Assembly: GCA_038093515.1 (NCBI GenBank) | Contig: JBBPSI010000004.1 | Location: 248,001-312,000, forward strand | Origin: Butyriboletus loyo | Taxonomy: Eukaryota; Basidiomycota; Agaricomycetes; Boletales; Boletaceae | Reading direction: 5' to 3' | DNA length: 64,000 nucleotides | Shown: positions 12,816-22,970 of the stretch, one piece after another | Numbering within the stretch: position 1 is the stretch's first letter | Layout: every line of letters begins with the position of its first letter | Position numbers and translations under genes: made by a program | Notes under the pieces: generated by a model | Told to the model about the DNA's origin: nothing | The model's database searches: none | What the model saw: only the letters and a program-made list of their open reading frames with translations

Positions 12816-14386
12816 TCAGGCATATCCGTCCTTTCCTGGGACAACACCGTAGGCACCTCCACCTCTTCCAAACATCCTACGCAGATCATCCGCCAACACT
12901 TTCGGCGTTTCATGCGAAGCAAAGTGTCCTCCACTCTCATGATCGAATTCGGCGACAACCCAGTTGTTTCGCCGAATCCAGCTACAACGTGTCCATCAGA
13001 ATCCTCTAGGGAAGGGACAGCGGGGACGTACGCCTTTGGAAAGACCATGATGTCTTTTGGGAAGTACGACGCACCCATCGGAATCCTTGGACGGTCCACC
13101 GACAGTGATGTATCTATTTGGCCTTTCATAACCTCATAGTAAATCCTCACTGATGCAGCCGGGCCCGCACGAGAGAACCAATAGATGGAAATCCGTGTCA
13201 GAACTAAAGAAGGTTAGTATCGCTTTGAGTGATCTGAAGTAAGCTGTGCACCTTCATCATCTTCCCAAGGATAATTGTCTGTCCAGTTGTGCAACTTTTC
13301 GTAGATCCACGCGAGCAAGCCAACGGGACTATCAGCCATCGAATAACCGATCGTCTGAGGTTGAGTGCATTGTTCCGCGAAATAACCGTTGCCCTCGCTC
13401 CGAAACCAACGTGTGCGCGCTAGGCCTTCTTTTTCTTTCGTACTCCACGGTGTAATTAGGAAAGAAAGGAACGACAATGGCTCCTGGAAGGGAGACGGGG
13501 GAAGCCCACTGAAATAACCGGCTGGGTGTCGCCTTGTTCCGGGAGAAATGCTTACAACTCACAATGGCGTGTTTGTGTGCCAGGCCTTGTGATGCTTTCC
13601 GCCATATTCCAAAGCCATAGTGCCCGTAATCTGGCGGGGGTGAGTAACCTGAAATGAATTTCATCGTACAAACGCACGAGGCCTCCCCAATCTCCACCCT
13701 GGGTGACTACAAGTGGGGATCAATCCCACAGTCGAGAGAACTTTGACCGCGTGAATTACCGTATTCATGATATCCTAATGCCAGCATGAGCTTGTGGGCA
13801 ACCTGCGAAAGATCGAATTTCACGTCCCATGTTATGTACCATTACATACCTCTGCAAACTGTTTCTTTGAGAAACCTTGTTTGCGGGGGGCTTCAGAGAA
13901 TCCATAGCCAGGGAGACTTAACGCCACCACATGAAAGCTGGGGTGTTCCGGAGACGTCGCGGTCAACAACGGGAATAACTTTCGGCCCTCATAAAAGCTT
14001 CCTGGCCCTGTCGTGGTGGTTTTGCGTTAGATCACTGTGAAACATGAAATAACAAAGTCGCACTGACATCCGTGACAGAAAAGCAAAGGAATAGCGTTCG
14101 TCACGGTGCTCTTTTTGTGCACATAATGAATATTCAGTGTTCCGAAGCCATCGACGTCGATGTTTCTCGTGAACATGGGCAACTCATTGTTGAGTTCCTT
14201 CTCGTGCTTGCGCCAGTCGTATGCATTCCTCCATCGTTCTGCGAGTCGTTTGACATCAACAAGAGGAACGCCGTACTTCCATTCAGCATTCTCGAGCTCG
14301 TCTGGAAAGGTGGCGAGCTCGAGCTTCCTGCGAAGGAGATCGAGTTTTTCGTCAGGAATGGCAATCATGAATGAAGACTCTGCCAT
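12816..14386 (-). CDS. Epoxide hydrolase, microsomal/juvenile-hormone type, copy A
   Basis: Alpha/beta-hydrolase with the N-terminal EHN domain of microsomal-type epoxide hydrolases. Start ATG at 14386 (MAESSFMIAIPDEKL) leads into a typical EHN segment (WKYGVPLVDVKRLAERW). Oxyanion motif HGWPG is split by an intron (FCHG, then GSFYEGRKLFPLL). The Asp nucleophile is in TQGGDWG. A later exon has LARTRWF, DSPVGLLAWIYEKL and WTDNYPWEDDE. The catalytic His is in GGHFASHE, and the protein ends GVVPGKDGYA. The introns I could place keep frame (for example the exon after GGDWG restores ALEYGGKHHKAWHTN). Substrate unknown; the family opens epoxides to diols. It is the most diverged member of the array and lies next to ALG5, head to tail. 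Confidence 0.82.
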
Positions 14387-15062
14387 CGTAGTCAGCTGAA
14401 CAGGTGGAACAATGTAGTGATTTTCGTCTAGGTAGCGTTTGAGTCCAATGCAGGAAGAACCCTAGAGTTTGGAGTGAGTGGGGTCGTTGATCATGATGGA
14501 GGGGCAAGATTATATACATGCGCTACGAGCTCATCTTCCCGCGCGAGTCATATGGTAGTCAGATAATTACCTGTCGTTGCGTTGGCACCTATTGCGGCCA
14601 TTAGGAATTGGGGTACTCGGCCTTTTAGTTAGTTGCCACCTCGGAGACGGTTTGATCCCTGCAGGGCCCAGCACAGATAATGGCCCGTAAGCACAAGTTC
14701 GAGGGCGATGTAGATGTGAATTACAATGGTCATCGAAGCTTCTCCCGTCGAACGTAAATTGTTTCCGAGATAACAACTATTCGTGAAAGTGTGAAAACAG
14801 AGAATGTCATATATCATATCAGAAATCTCCCGCATGGCTCAAATCAGATGTTTGGTACTGGTATATGATATCCAGGGTTCACTGGGCCTGAACGTTTGAA
14901 CCACGACAAACCAGATCATTTGCGGAACGCAATGACGCTCATCAACCCCAGAATTGGCTCACGATTCTCGAACGGTGCACGTTTGAACATGGAACCCTGG
15001 CGACAATTCATGTATCTGGCATCTCATTTCAAGTAGTTGAGCAATCCGACATCCCACAGCAT
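14387..15062. other. Spacer between epoxide hydrolase copies A and B
   Basis: Holds the promoter of copy A and the 3' flank of copy B. The part near 14880-15062 is recognisably similar to the 3' flanks of copy C (about 18240-18470) and copy D (about 22760-22970), including a shared stretch of the form GGAACCCTGGCGACAATTCA. The duplication unit therefore reaches beyond the coding region. No gene seen. Confidence 0.6.
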
Positions 15063-16636
15063 TCAAGCATACCCATTCTTTCCAGGAACAACACCATAAG
15101 CACCACCCCCCTTTCCAAACATCTTGCGCAGATCGTTTGCTAATTCGTTTGGCCTTTCAAGCGCCGCGAAGTGTCCTCCGGTGGTGTGCTCGAATTCAGC
15201 TACGACCCGATAGCCACGCCGAACCCAACTGCAAAAAGAAAGTAATTTGAGGTGCCTCGATGAACTCCAAGAAGGTACCGGGGACTTACGCCTTTGGGAG
15301 AACAACTACATCCTTTGGAAAGATCGAGAACCCCATCGGAATCTTCGGATACTGGGGCGGCATTGAAAAAGTCGATTTCCCTCTGAGAAACTCAAAGTAA
15401 ATCCTCAGGGAGGCAGCTGGGCCAGCCCGCGAGAACCAGAAGATGGATACCCAGGTGAGAACTCGCACAGCTCAGGATGGGTGTGTATCATCTGTACTAC
15501 ATAACTCACCTTCATCGTCTTCCCAGGGATAATTGTCCGTCCAGTTGTGCAGTTTTTCGTAGATCCAAGCAAGAAGCCCGACGGGACTATCTGTCAACGA
15601 ATAACCAAGAGTCTGGGGTTGAGTGGCGTGTTCTGCAAGGTAACCGTTGCCTTGGTTCAGGAACCACTGTGTACGTGCCAGGCCTTCTTTCTGTTTCGCG
15701 GTCCACGGTGTAACTAGAGAAGAAAGGAACGATAATGGTTCCTTTAAGGGAGACAGGGCCTCGCCACTGAAACATCTCTTGGGTGTCATTTCTAATAAAC
15801 GATGCATAGAACTCACACTGGAAAATTAGAGTGCCATGCTTTCTGATACTTTCCGCCATATTCCGTAGCCATGTGGCGCGTAATCTAAGATAGTTGAATA
15901 ACCTGCAATAGACAATCTCATCATGCGAACATACGAAATGTCCCCAATCCCCGCCTTGCGTGACTACAAAAACACGATCAGTCTACTGTTGGAAGAACTT
16001 TCATAAACAGACTCACCATACTCAGTGTATCCCAATGACAGCATCAGCTTGTGTGCAACCTATCCGCAGAAATGAGCAATTGAACGCACAATGTATAGAG
16101 GATAATATACTTCGGCGTACTGTTTGACTGAAAAGCCTTGCTTTCGAGGAGCCTCAGAAAACCCATATCCAGGTAAACTGAGCGCCACTACATGGAAGCT
16201 GGGGTGGTCCGGGGACGAGGTAGTCAATAGAGGTAGTAACTTGCGCGCCTCGTGGAACGTTCCGGGCCCTAGGCGCTCCATTAAGAGTCTTGAAACCCAG
16301 TGACAAACGATACATACATCCATGACAGAAGAGTAAGGGAATCGCGTTCGTCACGGTGCTCTTCTTGTGCACGTAGTGAATATTGAGTGTCCCAAAGTTG
16401 TCAACGTCGATGTCTTGTGTGAACATGGGTAACTCATCGTTAAATGCCTTCTCGTGCTTGCGCCAGTCGTAGCCATTCTTCCATCGTTCCACCAGCCTCT
16501 TGATGTCGGCAAGGGGTACACCGTATTTCCAACCCGCGTCCTCGAGCTCGTCGGGGAACGTGGAGAGTTCGAGCTTTCTGCGGAGGAGTTCGAGTTTACC
16601 GTCAGAAACTGAGATTTTGAATGGCGCCTCGGTCAT
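15063..16636 (-). CDS. Epoxide hydrolase, microsomal/juvenile-hormone type, copy B
   Basis: Same architecture as copy A. The start chosen is ATG 16636 (MTEAPFKISVSDGKLELL), because that peptide is shared with copies C and D; an in-frame ATG nine codons upstream is possible. HGWPG is split by an intron (GGAT donor context, then GGCCCGG). GGDWGHF is followed after an intron by ITRHMATEYGG and KAWHSNFP. The middle has TPWTAKQKEGLARTQWF, DSPVGLLAWIYEKL and WTDNYPWEDDE, then VLTWVSIFWFSRAGPAAS. Catalytic His in GGHFAALERP; C-terminus GVVPGKNGYA. I could place introns that keep the whole chain open. Very similar to copy C, pointing to recent duplication. Cytosolic or ER-associated site cannot be decided from sequence. 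Confidence 0.83.
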
Positions 16637-17077
16637 TGTGGGGGCAGTAAAAAAGTTGGGCAAAGCAACTCACGTCGATTTTCTCTGGCTTTTGTGCTAG
16701 TCCAGTGGGAGAATCCCACGATGAACTAGTCTTCTCTCCAGGGCTCGTACGTACCAAGTGTCGTACTAGTAACTGCTGGAGATTCAACCGAATCCTTGCT
16801 GACACGTCCGTTTCGACGCTGACATTCGGGTTGAATAGCTACCATACTGGGGGGAGGTGGGATGGCCCAGGAAAGTTTGGCTGCTCACCATCGAGTCATC
16901 GCCAGCACGTCGTACCCCTGTCTCATGTGCACCACAGAGGGACCCGTCGATATCGTGTCCGTGTACGTTGAACGAGCTTCCACGCAAATCGGCGAAATCG
17001 TATGGAAACCACAGTATCGCCGCATCATGATTAGAAGAGAGTCCGTATCAAGGAATGGTGACGTATGATGGGCCATT
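16637..17077. other. Duplicated upstream block of copy B
   Basis: This segment resembles the region upstream of copy D (about 24515-24900) and, more weakly, copy C (about 20043-20460). Shared landmarks are a CCGTTTCGACG, CGACATTCGGGTTG-type stretch, an AACGAGCTTCC stretch and a terminal ATGACGTATGA-type stretch. It is part of the array's duplication unit and probably carries the promoter. No coding potential beyond short chance frames. Confidence 0.55.
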
Positions 17078-17079
17078 GT

Positions 17080-17215
17080 TCGAACCTGGATACAACGTCA
17101 ATCGCGCAATTCCCGAAGATAAACGACGGGGATCACGTACCTAGATACAACGTCAACCGATAGTAGGTGGTGTGGCATACTTACTCGGTCAATCCCCGAA
17201 GATAAACGCTGGGGG
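17080..17215. repeat. Short direct repeat with ATACAACGTCAA and CCCGAAGATAAACG
   Basis: Two units of about 60-75 bp lie in tandem. Each begins with ATACAACGTCAAYCG and ends with CAATYCCCGAAGATAAACG. The second is interrupted by an insertion of about 20 bases. It lies between the copy B upstream block and the Copia relic. Function unknown; it may be a terminal piece of a degenerate element. Confidence 0.65.
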
Positions 17216-17469
17216 AAAAGAGCGAACATAGAGCAACTCGAACCACAAGTATGATCAAATCAGAATGCCGGAACCACAAGCAACCATGAGCCAACACTCT
17301 TCCTCAACGGCATAAGCATCAGAAGTACTTACGAAGTGTGAGAAGGGGACATGTGCGAGGAGGAAAAGATAGTGGCCAGAGATGAGCCAAGGGATAAGAG
17401 ACTTACCATGATCCAAAAGTGAGAAAAGACATGGTAGTGAATGAAAGAGCGTCGCCCTGAGACTCCTCC

Positions 17470-17900
17470 TCGCGCTGGGGGATACAAACCCATATGCGTG
17501 CGAAGGGCCGAGGCGCTCAAAGGTCCTACGAGACGGGACTTGGTAAAGGCGTCCACAAGGTTGTCCTTGGAAGGAACGCGAACTGCAGTTCCTTGAACCC
17601 AATCCGTCCATGAATATAGTATGGTGCGAGGGTCGATATGCTTGACTTTGGCATGGAAAGTCCTTTTTTGTTGTCACAGAGCAGAGGGGTGGCGATGGAC
17701 TGGCGGAAACCAACACCAGCGAGAAGATAGTGGAACCATATGAACTCTTGCGAGGCCTCGTGGTTCGAGAGAGTAATAATCCGTCGTTGGCGAGAGCCCC
17801 GAGTGACAACGCTTTATCCGAGGGCGCACTCGCAGAGCGACGGGAGTCTGGGCAGGTAGCGAAATTACTGGCTAAGCTGCGACGAGTGAGCTCGGCAACA
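17470..17900 (-). mobile_element. Ty1/Copia retrotransposon relic (RNase H end)
   Basis: Read on the minus strand in two frames, the segment encodes the end of a Copia RNase H. A piece like CPDSRRSASA is followed, after a frame change, by EASQEFIWFHYLLAGVGF, then LLCDNKKGLSMPK, then KVKHIDPRTI and VRVPSKDNLVDAFTKS. This order (RRS, EA..E.IW, DN, KHID.R, D.LVD..TK) is the standard Copia pattern. Frame changes and loss of upstream integrase and reverse transcriptase show it is dead. No LTR pair was found. It sits in the spacer between epoxide hydrolase copies B and C. Confidence 0.7.
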
Positions 17901-18469
17901 GCACAATGATGGAGGGAGTGGCCTGCTGAGTGACAAACACATTCAGCTGCTGAAAATTGCACAAAGTCAGAGGCCAGATACATACCATGCAGGAGACAGA
18001 CACCACTGCGAGCAAGAACCGAACGGGATGCATCAAAACTGACGGTGCATCGCAAACCAGAGCAGACACAGAGATGAGGCGAACAGTTGCGGTCGGGCGA
18101 GGAGTCGTTCTAGTAGGGGCTCCAAGTTCTGTTAGACTCCCTGATAGAACCACCAACCACTCAATCCCTGAAGATGTATACGTATGTGAAATCAGGAGAG
18201 CATTCGTACTGTAGTAACTGTACACAACGTGACTCAACGCTGCTTGGACCCACTGAGCCCGAGCTGATGCGACAGCGATGATACCCGGATCATGACCATC
18301 AACCCTAGAATCGGCTCATGTAGTACATTAGAAAGCTGACGGTTTTCATAACCAACTAACATGGAACCCTGGCGACAATTCAAATGGAGAATGTAGATAT
18401 GATATCTCATTTCGAGCGGCAAATAGCAAAGAGATAGTTGATGTTCAGCAATCCGACGGTCGGTAGCAT
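17901..18469. other. Spacer upstream of epoxide hydrolase copy C stop
   Basis: No gene recognised. The left half may be further degenerate retroelement sequence. The right part (about 18240-18469) is the conserved 3' flank shared with copies B and D. Confidence 0.5.
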
Positions 18470-20042
18470 TCAAGCGTACCCATTCTTTCCAAGAACAACA
18501 CCATAAGCACCACCCCCCTTTCCAAACATCTTGCGCAGATCGTTCGCCAGTTCGTTTGGTTTTTCATGCGCCGCGAAGTGTCCTCCAGTATCATGTTCGA
18601 ATTCAGCTACGACCCGATTGCCTCGCCGAATCCAACTGCAGAAAAAAAAGTATCTCGATAGAGTGAAAGGCGGGCACCGGGAGGACTTACGCCTTTGGGA
18701 GAACAAACACATCATTGGGAAAGAGCGAAAAACCCATCGGAATCTTCGGATACTGGAGCGGAAGTGGAAAAGTCGATTGCCCTTTGAAAAACTCAAAGTA
18801 AATCCTCAGGGAGGCAGCTGGGCCAGCACGCGAGAACCAGAAGGTGGATATCCAGGTGAGAACTGTCACAGGTCAGTGTGATTGAGCATTATCTGTACTC
18901 CATAGCTCACTCTCGTCGTCTTCCCAGGGATAATTGTCCGTCCAGTTACGGAGTTTTTCGTAGATCCAAGCAAGCAACCCGACGGGACTGTCTGCCAACG
19001 AATAGCCGAGAGTCTGAGGTTGGGTGCTGTGTTCTGCAAGGTAACCGCTGCCGTGGCTCTGGAACCATTGCGTACGTGCCAGGCCCTCTTTCTCTTTCGT
19101 GGTCCAGGGTGTAATTAAGAATACGAGGAACGAAAATGGTTCCTTTAAGGGGGGTGGTGGTGCAGCGCTGAGGTATCTCTTGAGTATCATTGCTAATAAA
19201 TAATGCGTAGAGCTCACATCGGCAAATTTGTGTGCCAAGCTTTGTGGTATTTGCCTCCATATTCTGTAGCCATGTGGCGCGTAATCTAAAATAGCTGGAT
19301 AACCTGCAACAGACCGTGTTATCATGCGAACGTACGAAGTGTCCCCAATCCCCGCCTTGTGTGACTACAAAAACACGATCAGTTCTACTATCAGAAAAAT
19401 TGTTGACATACACTTACCATACTCATTGTATCCCAACGACAGCATCAACTTATGTGCAACCTATCCGCAGAAATCAGTAATTAAACGCAGAATGTATGGA
19501 AGAGAGTATACTTCAGCGTACTGTTCGATAGCAAAGCCTTGCTTTCGAGGAGCCTCAGAAAACCCATATCCAGGTAAACTGAGCGCCACTACATGGAAGC
19601 TGGGGTGGTTGGGGGACGAGGCGGTCAATAAAGGCAGTAACTTGCGCGCCTCGTGGAACGTTCCGGGCCCTAGGCGCTCCATTAAGAGTATTAAGACGCA
19701 AGTCAGCGACAAATGATACATACATCCATGGCAAAAGAGCAATGGAATCGCGTTCGTCACGGTGCTCTTCTTGTGCACGTAGTGAATATTGAGTGTCCCA
19801 AAGTTGTCAACGTCGATGTCTTGTGTGAACATGGGTAACTCATCGTTAAATGCCTTCTCGTGCTTGCGCCAGTCGTAGCCATTCTTCCATCGTTCCACCA
19901 GCCTCTTGATGTCGGCAAGGGGTACACCGTATTTCCAACCCGCGTCCTCGAGCTCGTCGGGGAACGTGGAGAGTTCGAGCTTTCTGCGGAGGAGTTCGAG
20001 TTTACCGTCAGAAACTGAGATTTTGAATGGCGCTTCGGTCAT
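18470..20042 (-). CDS. Epoxide hydrolase, microsomal/juvenile-hormone type, copy C
   Basis: Close paralog of copy B, and the first exon is almost identical in protein. Start ATG at 20042 (MTEAPFKISVSDGKLELL); an in-frame ATG 16 codons upstream exists. HGWPG is split by an intron. TQGGDWGHF is followed by ITRHMATEYGG and KAWHTNLP. The central exon has TPWTTKEKEGLARTQWF, DSPVGLLAWIYEKL and WTDNYPWEDDE, then ILTWISTFWFSRAGPAAS. Catalytic His in GGHFAAHEKP; ends GVVLGKNGYA. Introns match copy B in position and phase, and all exons I could join stay open. Predicted to hydrolyse an epoxide through the Asp nucleophile and His/acid pair; substrate not inferable. Confidence 0.83.
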
Positions 20043-20599
20043 TGTGTGATGGTAAAGTAAGAAGTATGGGCAACTCACGTCGGCCATCAATATTTTCGAA
20101 CCCTTTTTCTGTCCCTTTTGGGGTGTACCAGTACCACTGTAACGGGCTTACTAATCATTATCCGTTGACGGTAGCCGTTTAGACAGTGGGATTCGTTCTT
20201 TTGACATACGTATACCCGATCAGTGCACCTCAGAGAGACGCGTACATCGTGTCAGATGTCTGTATACGTTTGACGAGCTTCCAAACCAAGCGGCGAAGTT
20301 CTCGGAGAAGCTGCACAAACGGGAGTATGCATGTCAGGAAATCTGCAGTATGAAGGAAGTGCCTCACCGTCGGGTTTTTGGATATATGGTACACCCATGC
20401 AGATGCGAGTGAGTATTTGTAGTGCAGTGAGTACATGATAAAGCTAACAAGCATTCTGACTGGATGCAGAGAGAGATCGATAAGAAGATATACCTATTGG
20501 CACTTCTTCGAGCGACGGCCCCGCAAGCGCGGATCGGATGTGGACGCGAGGTTGGTCGAAACGACAAGTTGATGAATTATACGGTGAAATTAACTTCCG
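20043..20599. other. Upstream block of copy C
   Basis: Contains the promoter side of epoxide hydrolase copy C. It is partly similar to the upstream regions of copies B and D. No gene seen. Homology to the ALG5 5' flank begins at its right edge. Confidence 0.5.
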
Positions 20600-21530
20600 A
20601 GCGTGTAGCCTTCAACGAATGTCGTCGTCCTTTGCATTTCCAGGATGTGACTCTCTCACGGGGCGGGGCTCAATTCATTGTATGTTCTCTCTCTCTTTTC
20701 TCTCGTTTTTCGGTGTCGCGCATGAATACAAACCAGCTACTGGCATTCTCAAAATCCCAGTACTCCCCCACTGGACCACCTTCTGCTTATTTATGTCGCC
20801 GCTTCGATCGCCATTCTGGTACCCTCTGTGAATCAAGCCGGCTCTTCTCAACATCTCTTACACGTTTCGCATGAAGAGCGTTCATTTCATCATTGTTCTT
20901 CGAGTTGTGAGCCGTCTCCGCGGCGCTGCGTCGTGGAAAAGAGGACCCATACCTTTGGGTCAGGGGGGAGCCAATCCCCCCGTCGTCTGACCCTATTCCT
21001 CCCACTCCTCTCGCAACGTCCGCGTCTGATCAGTCCTAGACTCCCAGTTTTACCTACCCATCATCTTCCTCTCCCCGTCCCCCATCGTGGCACGGTCGTC
21101 GGAGAAGACCTACCACTCGCACACGTCCCCAACGACGTACCTCTTCTCTCTGACAAGCAGTTACTCGATCCGAGTGTCATCATTTCCGCGTACAACGAAA
21201 CGATGTGTTTCCCCGCTATGCTCGACACCGCCTTCGCACACATTCGCCAAAGGACATCATCGGCGATGGCTTTAAGGGTGGCACGTTTGCGCTCACTCTC
21301 AGGGTCGCCACTCAGAACCCGACGTCTGCGTTATCGCGCTCGAAAAGAGCCTCGGGAAAGGCAGGGCGGTCAGACACGGGATACTCCCCACGTGTGGGCA
21401 CTGCCTCATTATTGTCAGTGTGGATCGCACGAATGGGTTCGAAGATTTGAAAGTGTCGTGGAAGGCGATGGATGCATTGGCGACAAATAACCAGCCTGTA
21501 GTCATTGCGGGAAGTGCCAGTGAGTAGAAC
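20600..21530 (+). pseudogene. Inverted, truncated copy of ALG5
   Basis: On the plus strand this matches the 5' flank, exon 1, intron 1 and the 5' half of exon 2 of the ALG5 gene at 11319-12612. Landmarks shared with ALG5 are the GTCGCGCATGAATACAAAC-type 5' flank, exon 1 codons for VAASIAIL (here IYVAASIAILVPS), the poly-pyrimidine and acceptor before the second membrane exon, the EKTY.SHTS segment and the VSWKAMDAL region. The exon 1 start codon is lost (ACTG in place of ATG). The DDGS catalytic segment is deleted, and the copy stops after VVIAGSAS, before the GSRAH motif. Intron 1 is kept, so it arose by DNA duplication and not by retroposition. Confidence 0.8.
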
Positions 21531-22104
21531 GTACCTCATCAAAGTAGGTGACCTCATCTCATAAATACGAACTTCTTGGTGTCGGCGGGTGTCCGTTACT
21601 GTATTTAATTGGATGACACGACTCTACATCTGTCCCTGATGAAGTCCAGCATCCAGTGGGCATTGTCACACCAGATCACTGGGGAATCGATCCACGTAAA
21701 TACTTGGAAGAAATTACTGATGCGAATAATTTGGGCCAGCTCCTGGCTTACTTACTTCTACAACACAAATTGTAGCTTCCGAGTATCTCGTTTTGGACCC
21801 ATGAATATTATCATCAATCTGGCCTCTCTTTTAATCCAACTCGGCGATCATTCTGGGCTGAATGTCATCGTGTAACACGATGCTCTTCGGAGTCAGCGAA
21901 CACTGGCCAAGGAGTGTACGCTACCAACCAGGGCCGAGGACTTGTCCTCCATTCTTGGTTTGCATGCCTAGCTATATGTTCAAGTGTGTGGGCCAACCAA
22001 ACCTTCTTTAATTCATTGACAATCGTCACGCCTACAGTGCAGGAGCGTTACATAAGACGCGGAATGCGTAATCATTACGACGCGTGAAAGTCATGTGTAC
22101 ACCT
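21531..22104. other. Spacer with no recognised gene
   Basis: No domain or exon chain recognised. A short stretch at about 21597-21623 (TTACTGTATTTAATTGG) recurs at about 25246-25262, so this is another part of the duplicated flanking DNA of the epoxide-hydrolase array. Confidence 0.45.
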
Positions 22105-22308
22105 TTAGAGCCAGTTCGGTATGCTCAGACAGTAGGTAGCCGAAATAGTAGGAGTGCAAGCGACTTTGCGACATTCTCGGCGCAGCTGCAACTGAATGCT
22201 CGGAGCCTGAACCTTCACATGGCTGCGGGATGGTATCAATGCCGCAAAGTTGCCTGCACTCCTACTATTTCGGCTACCTACTGTCTGAGCATACCGAACT
22301 GGCTCTTA
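22105..22308. mobile_element. 198 bp MITE-like element with long terminal inverted repeats and TTA duplication
   Basis: Left arm at 22108-22170 begins GAGCCAGTTCGGTATGCTC. The right arm at 22243-22305 is its reverse complement with only two mismatches by eye. A loop of 72 bases separates the arms. The element is flanked by TTA at 22105-22107 and 22306-22308, consistent with a 3 bp target-site duplication of the PIF/Harbinger (Tourist-like) type. It has no coding capacity. The near-perfect arms suggest recent insertion. An alternative is a transcribed hairpin. Confidence 0.85.
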
Positions 22309-22970
22309 ACTTTGATGGCTACAAGTGCCACACACGCTCATTTTCAGGTTTGTGGTAGAGACCCTTTTCTTGGATCCCGGATATCCGTTTTCAAAGTACG
22401 AGTACCCGATGGTAACGGAGCTGCTATCAGGTGTTCGAGTGAGTGTCTAATCAGCCCGACTTTAATCTTGGGACTTGCACAAATTCAAATCCCCCCTACC
22501 TTCAATCGCTTCTCCAGCGAAGATACCTCCATTCGAAAGACGTGCAAATAGTACCATGCAAGATCGGCCGTGCTTACTCAACGGGAGTCCACAGGATCAG
22601 TGGCGTGCTTGGGGACATATCGCAAACGGCATGGTCACGCAGCTCCCCGTTTCTGGTGCAACCCGAATGTATGAGGTACATATACGTACACCGGGGGGAA
22701 TATCTGGTAGTGTACATGACCAATCTAGTACAACGCTGCCTGTGACCGGCTGAAAAGCGCAGCAGCCCCAGTCAATATGGCGGCGAAATGATATCACATC
22801 AACCTCACTGGGAATCGGCTCATGTACATGAGTAATCAAACAATTTTCGGCCGATGAATATAGGAGCTTGATCACAATTCATATCTGATATCTCATTTCA
22901 AGTGGTCATACAACACAACACAATAAACACACAGCAAATATTGATGTTGAGCAATCATTCACATATTCAT
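22309..22970. other. Spacer between MITE-like element and epoxide hydrolase copy D
   Basis: A plus-strand open frame at 22475-22753 contains GSPQDQWRAWGHIANGMV, but no family was recognised and there are no flanking exons. The right end (22760-22970) is the conserved 3' flank of the epoxide hydrolase unit. Confidence 0.4.

Noticed and set aside
13332..13697. Long minus-strand frames such as GYSPPPDYGHYGFGIWRK as epoxide hydrolase coding sequence
   Set aside because: They run through an intron. The conserved exon is in another frame (ALEYGGKHHKAWHTN), reached with a GTGCGT donor and CGCCAG acceptor.
17255..18055. 266-codon minus-strand frame as a gene
   Set aside because: The Copia RNase H motifs lie in more than one frame, so this continuous frame mixes correct and incorrect phases of a dead element.
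22084..22551. 155-codon plus-strand frame
   Set aside because: It runs straight through both arms of the 198 bp inverted repeat, so it is a chance frame in a mobile element.
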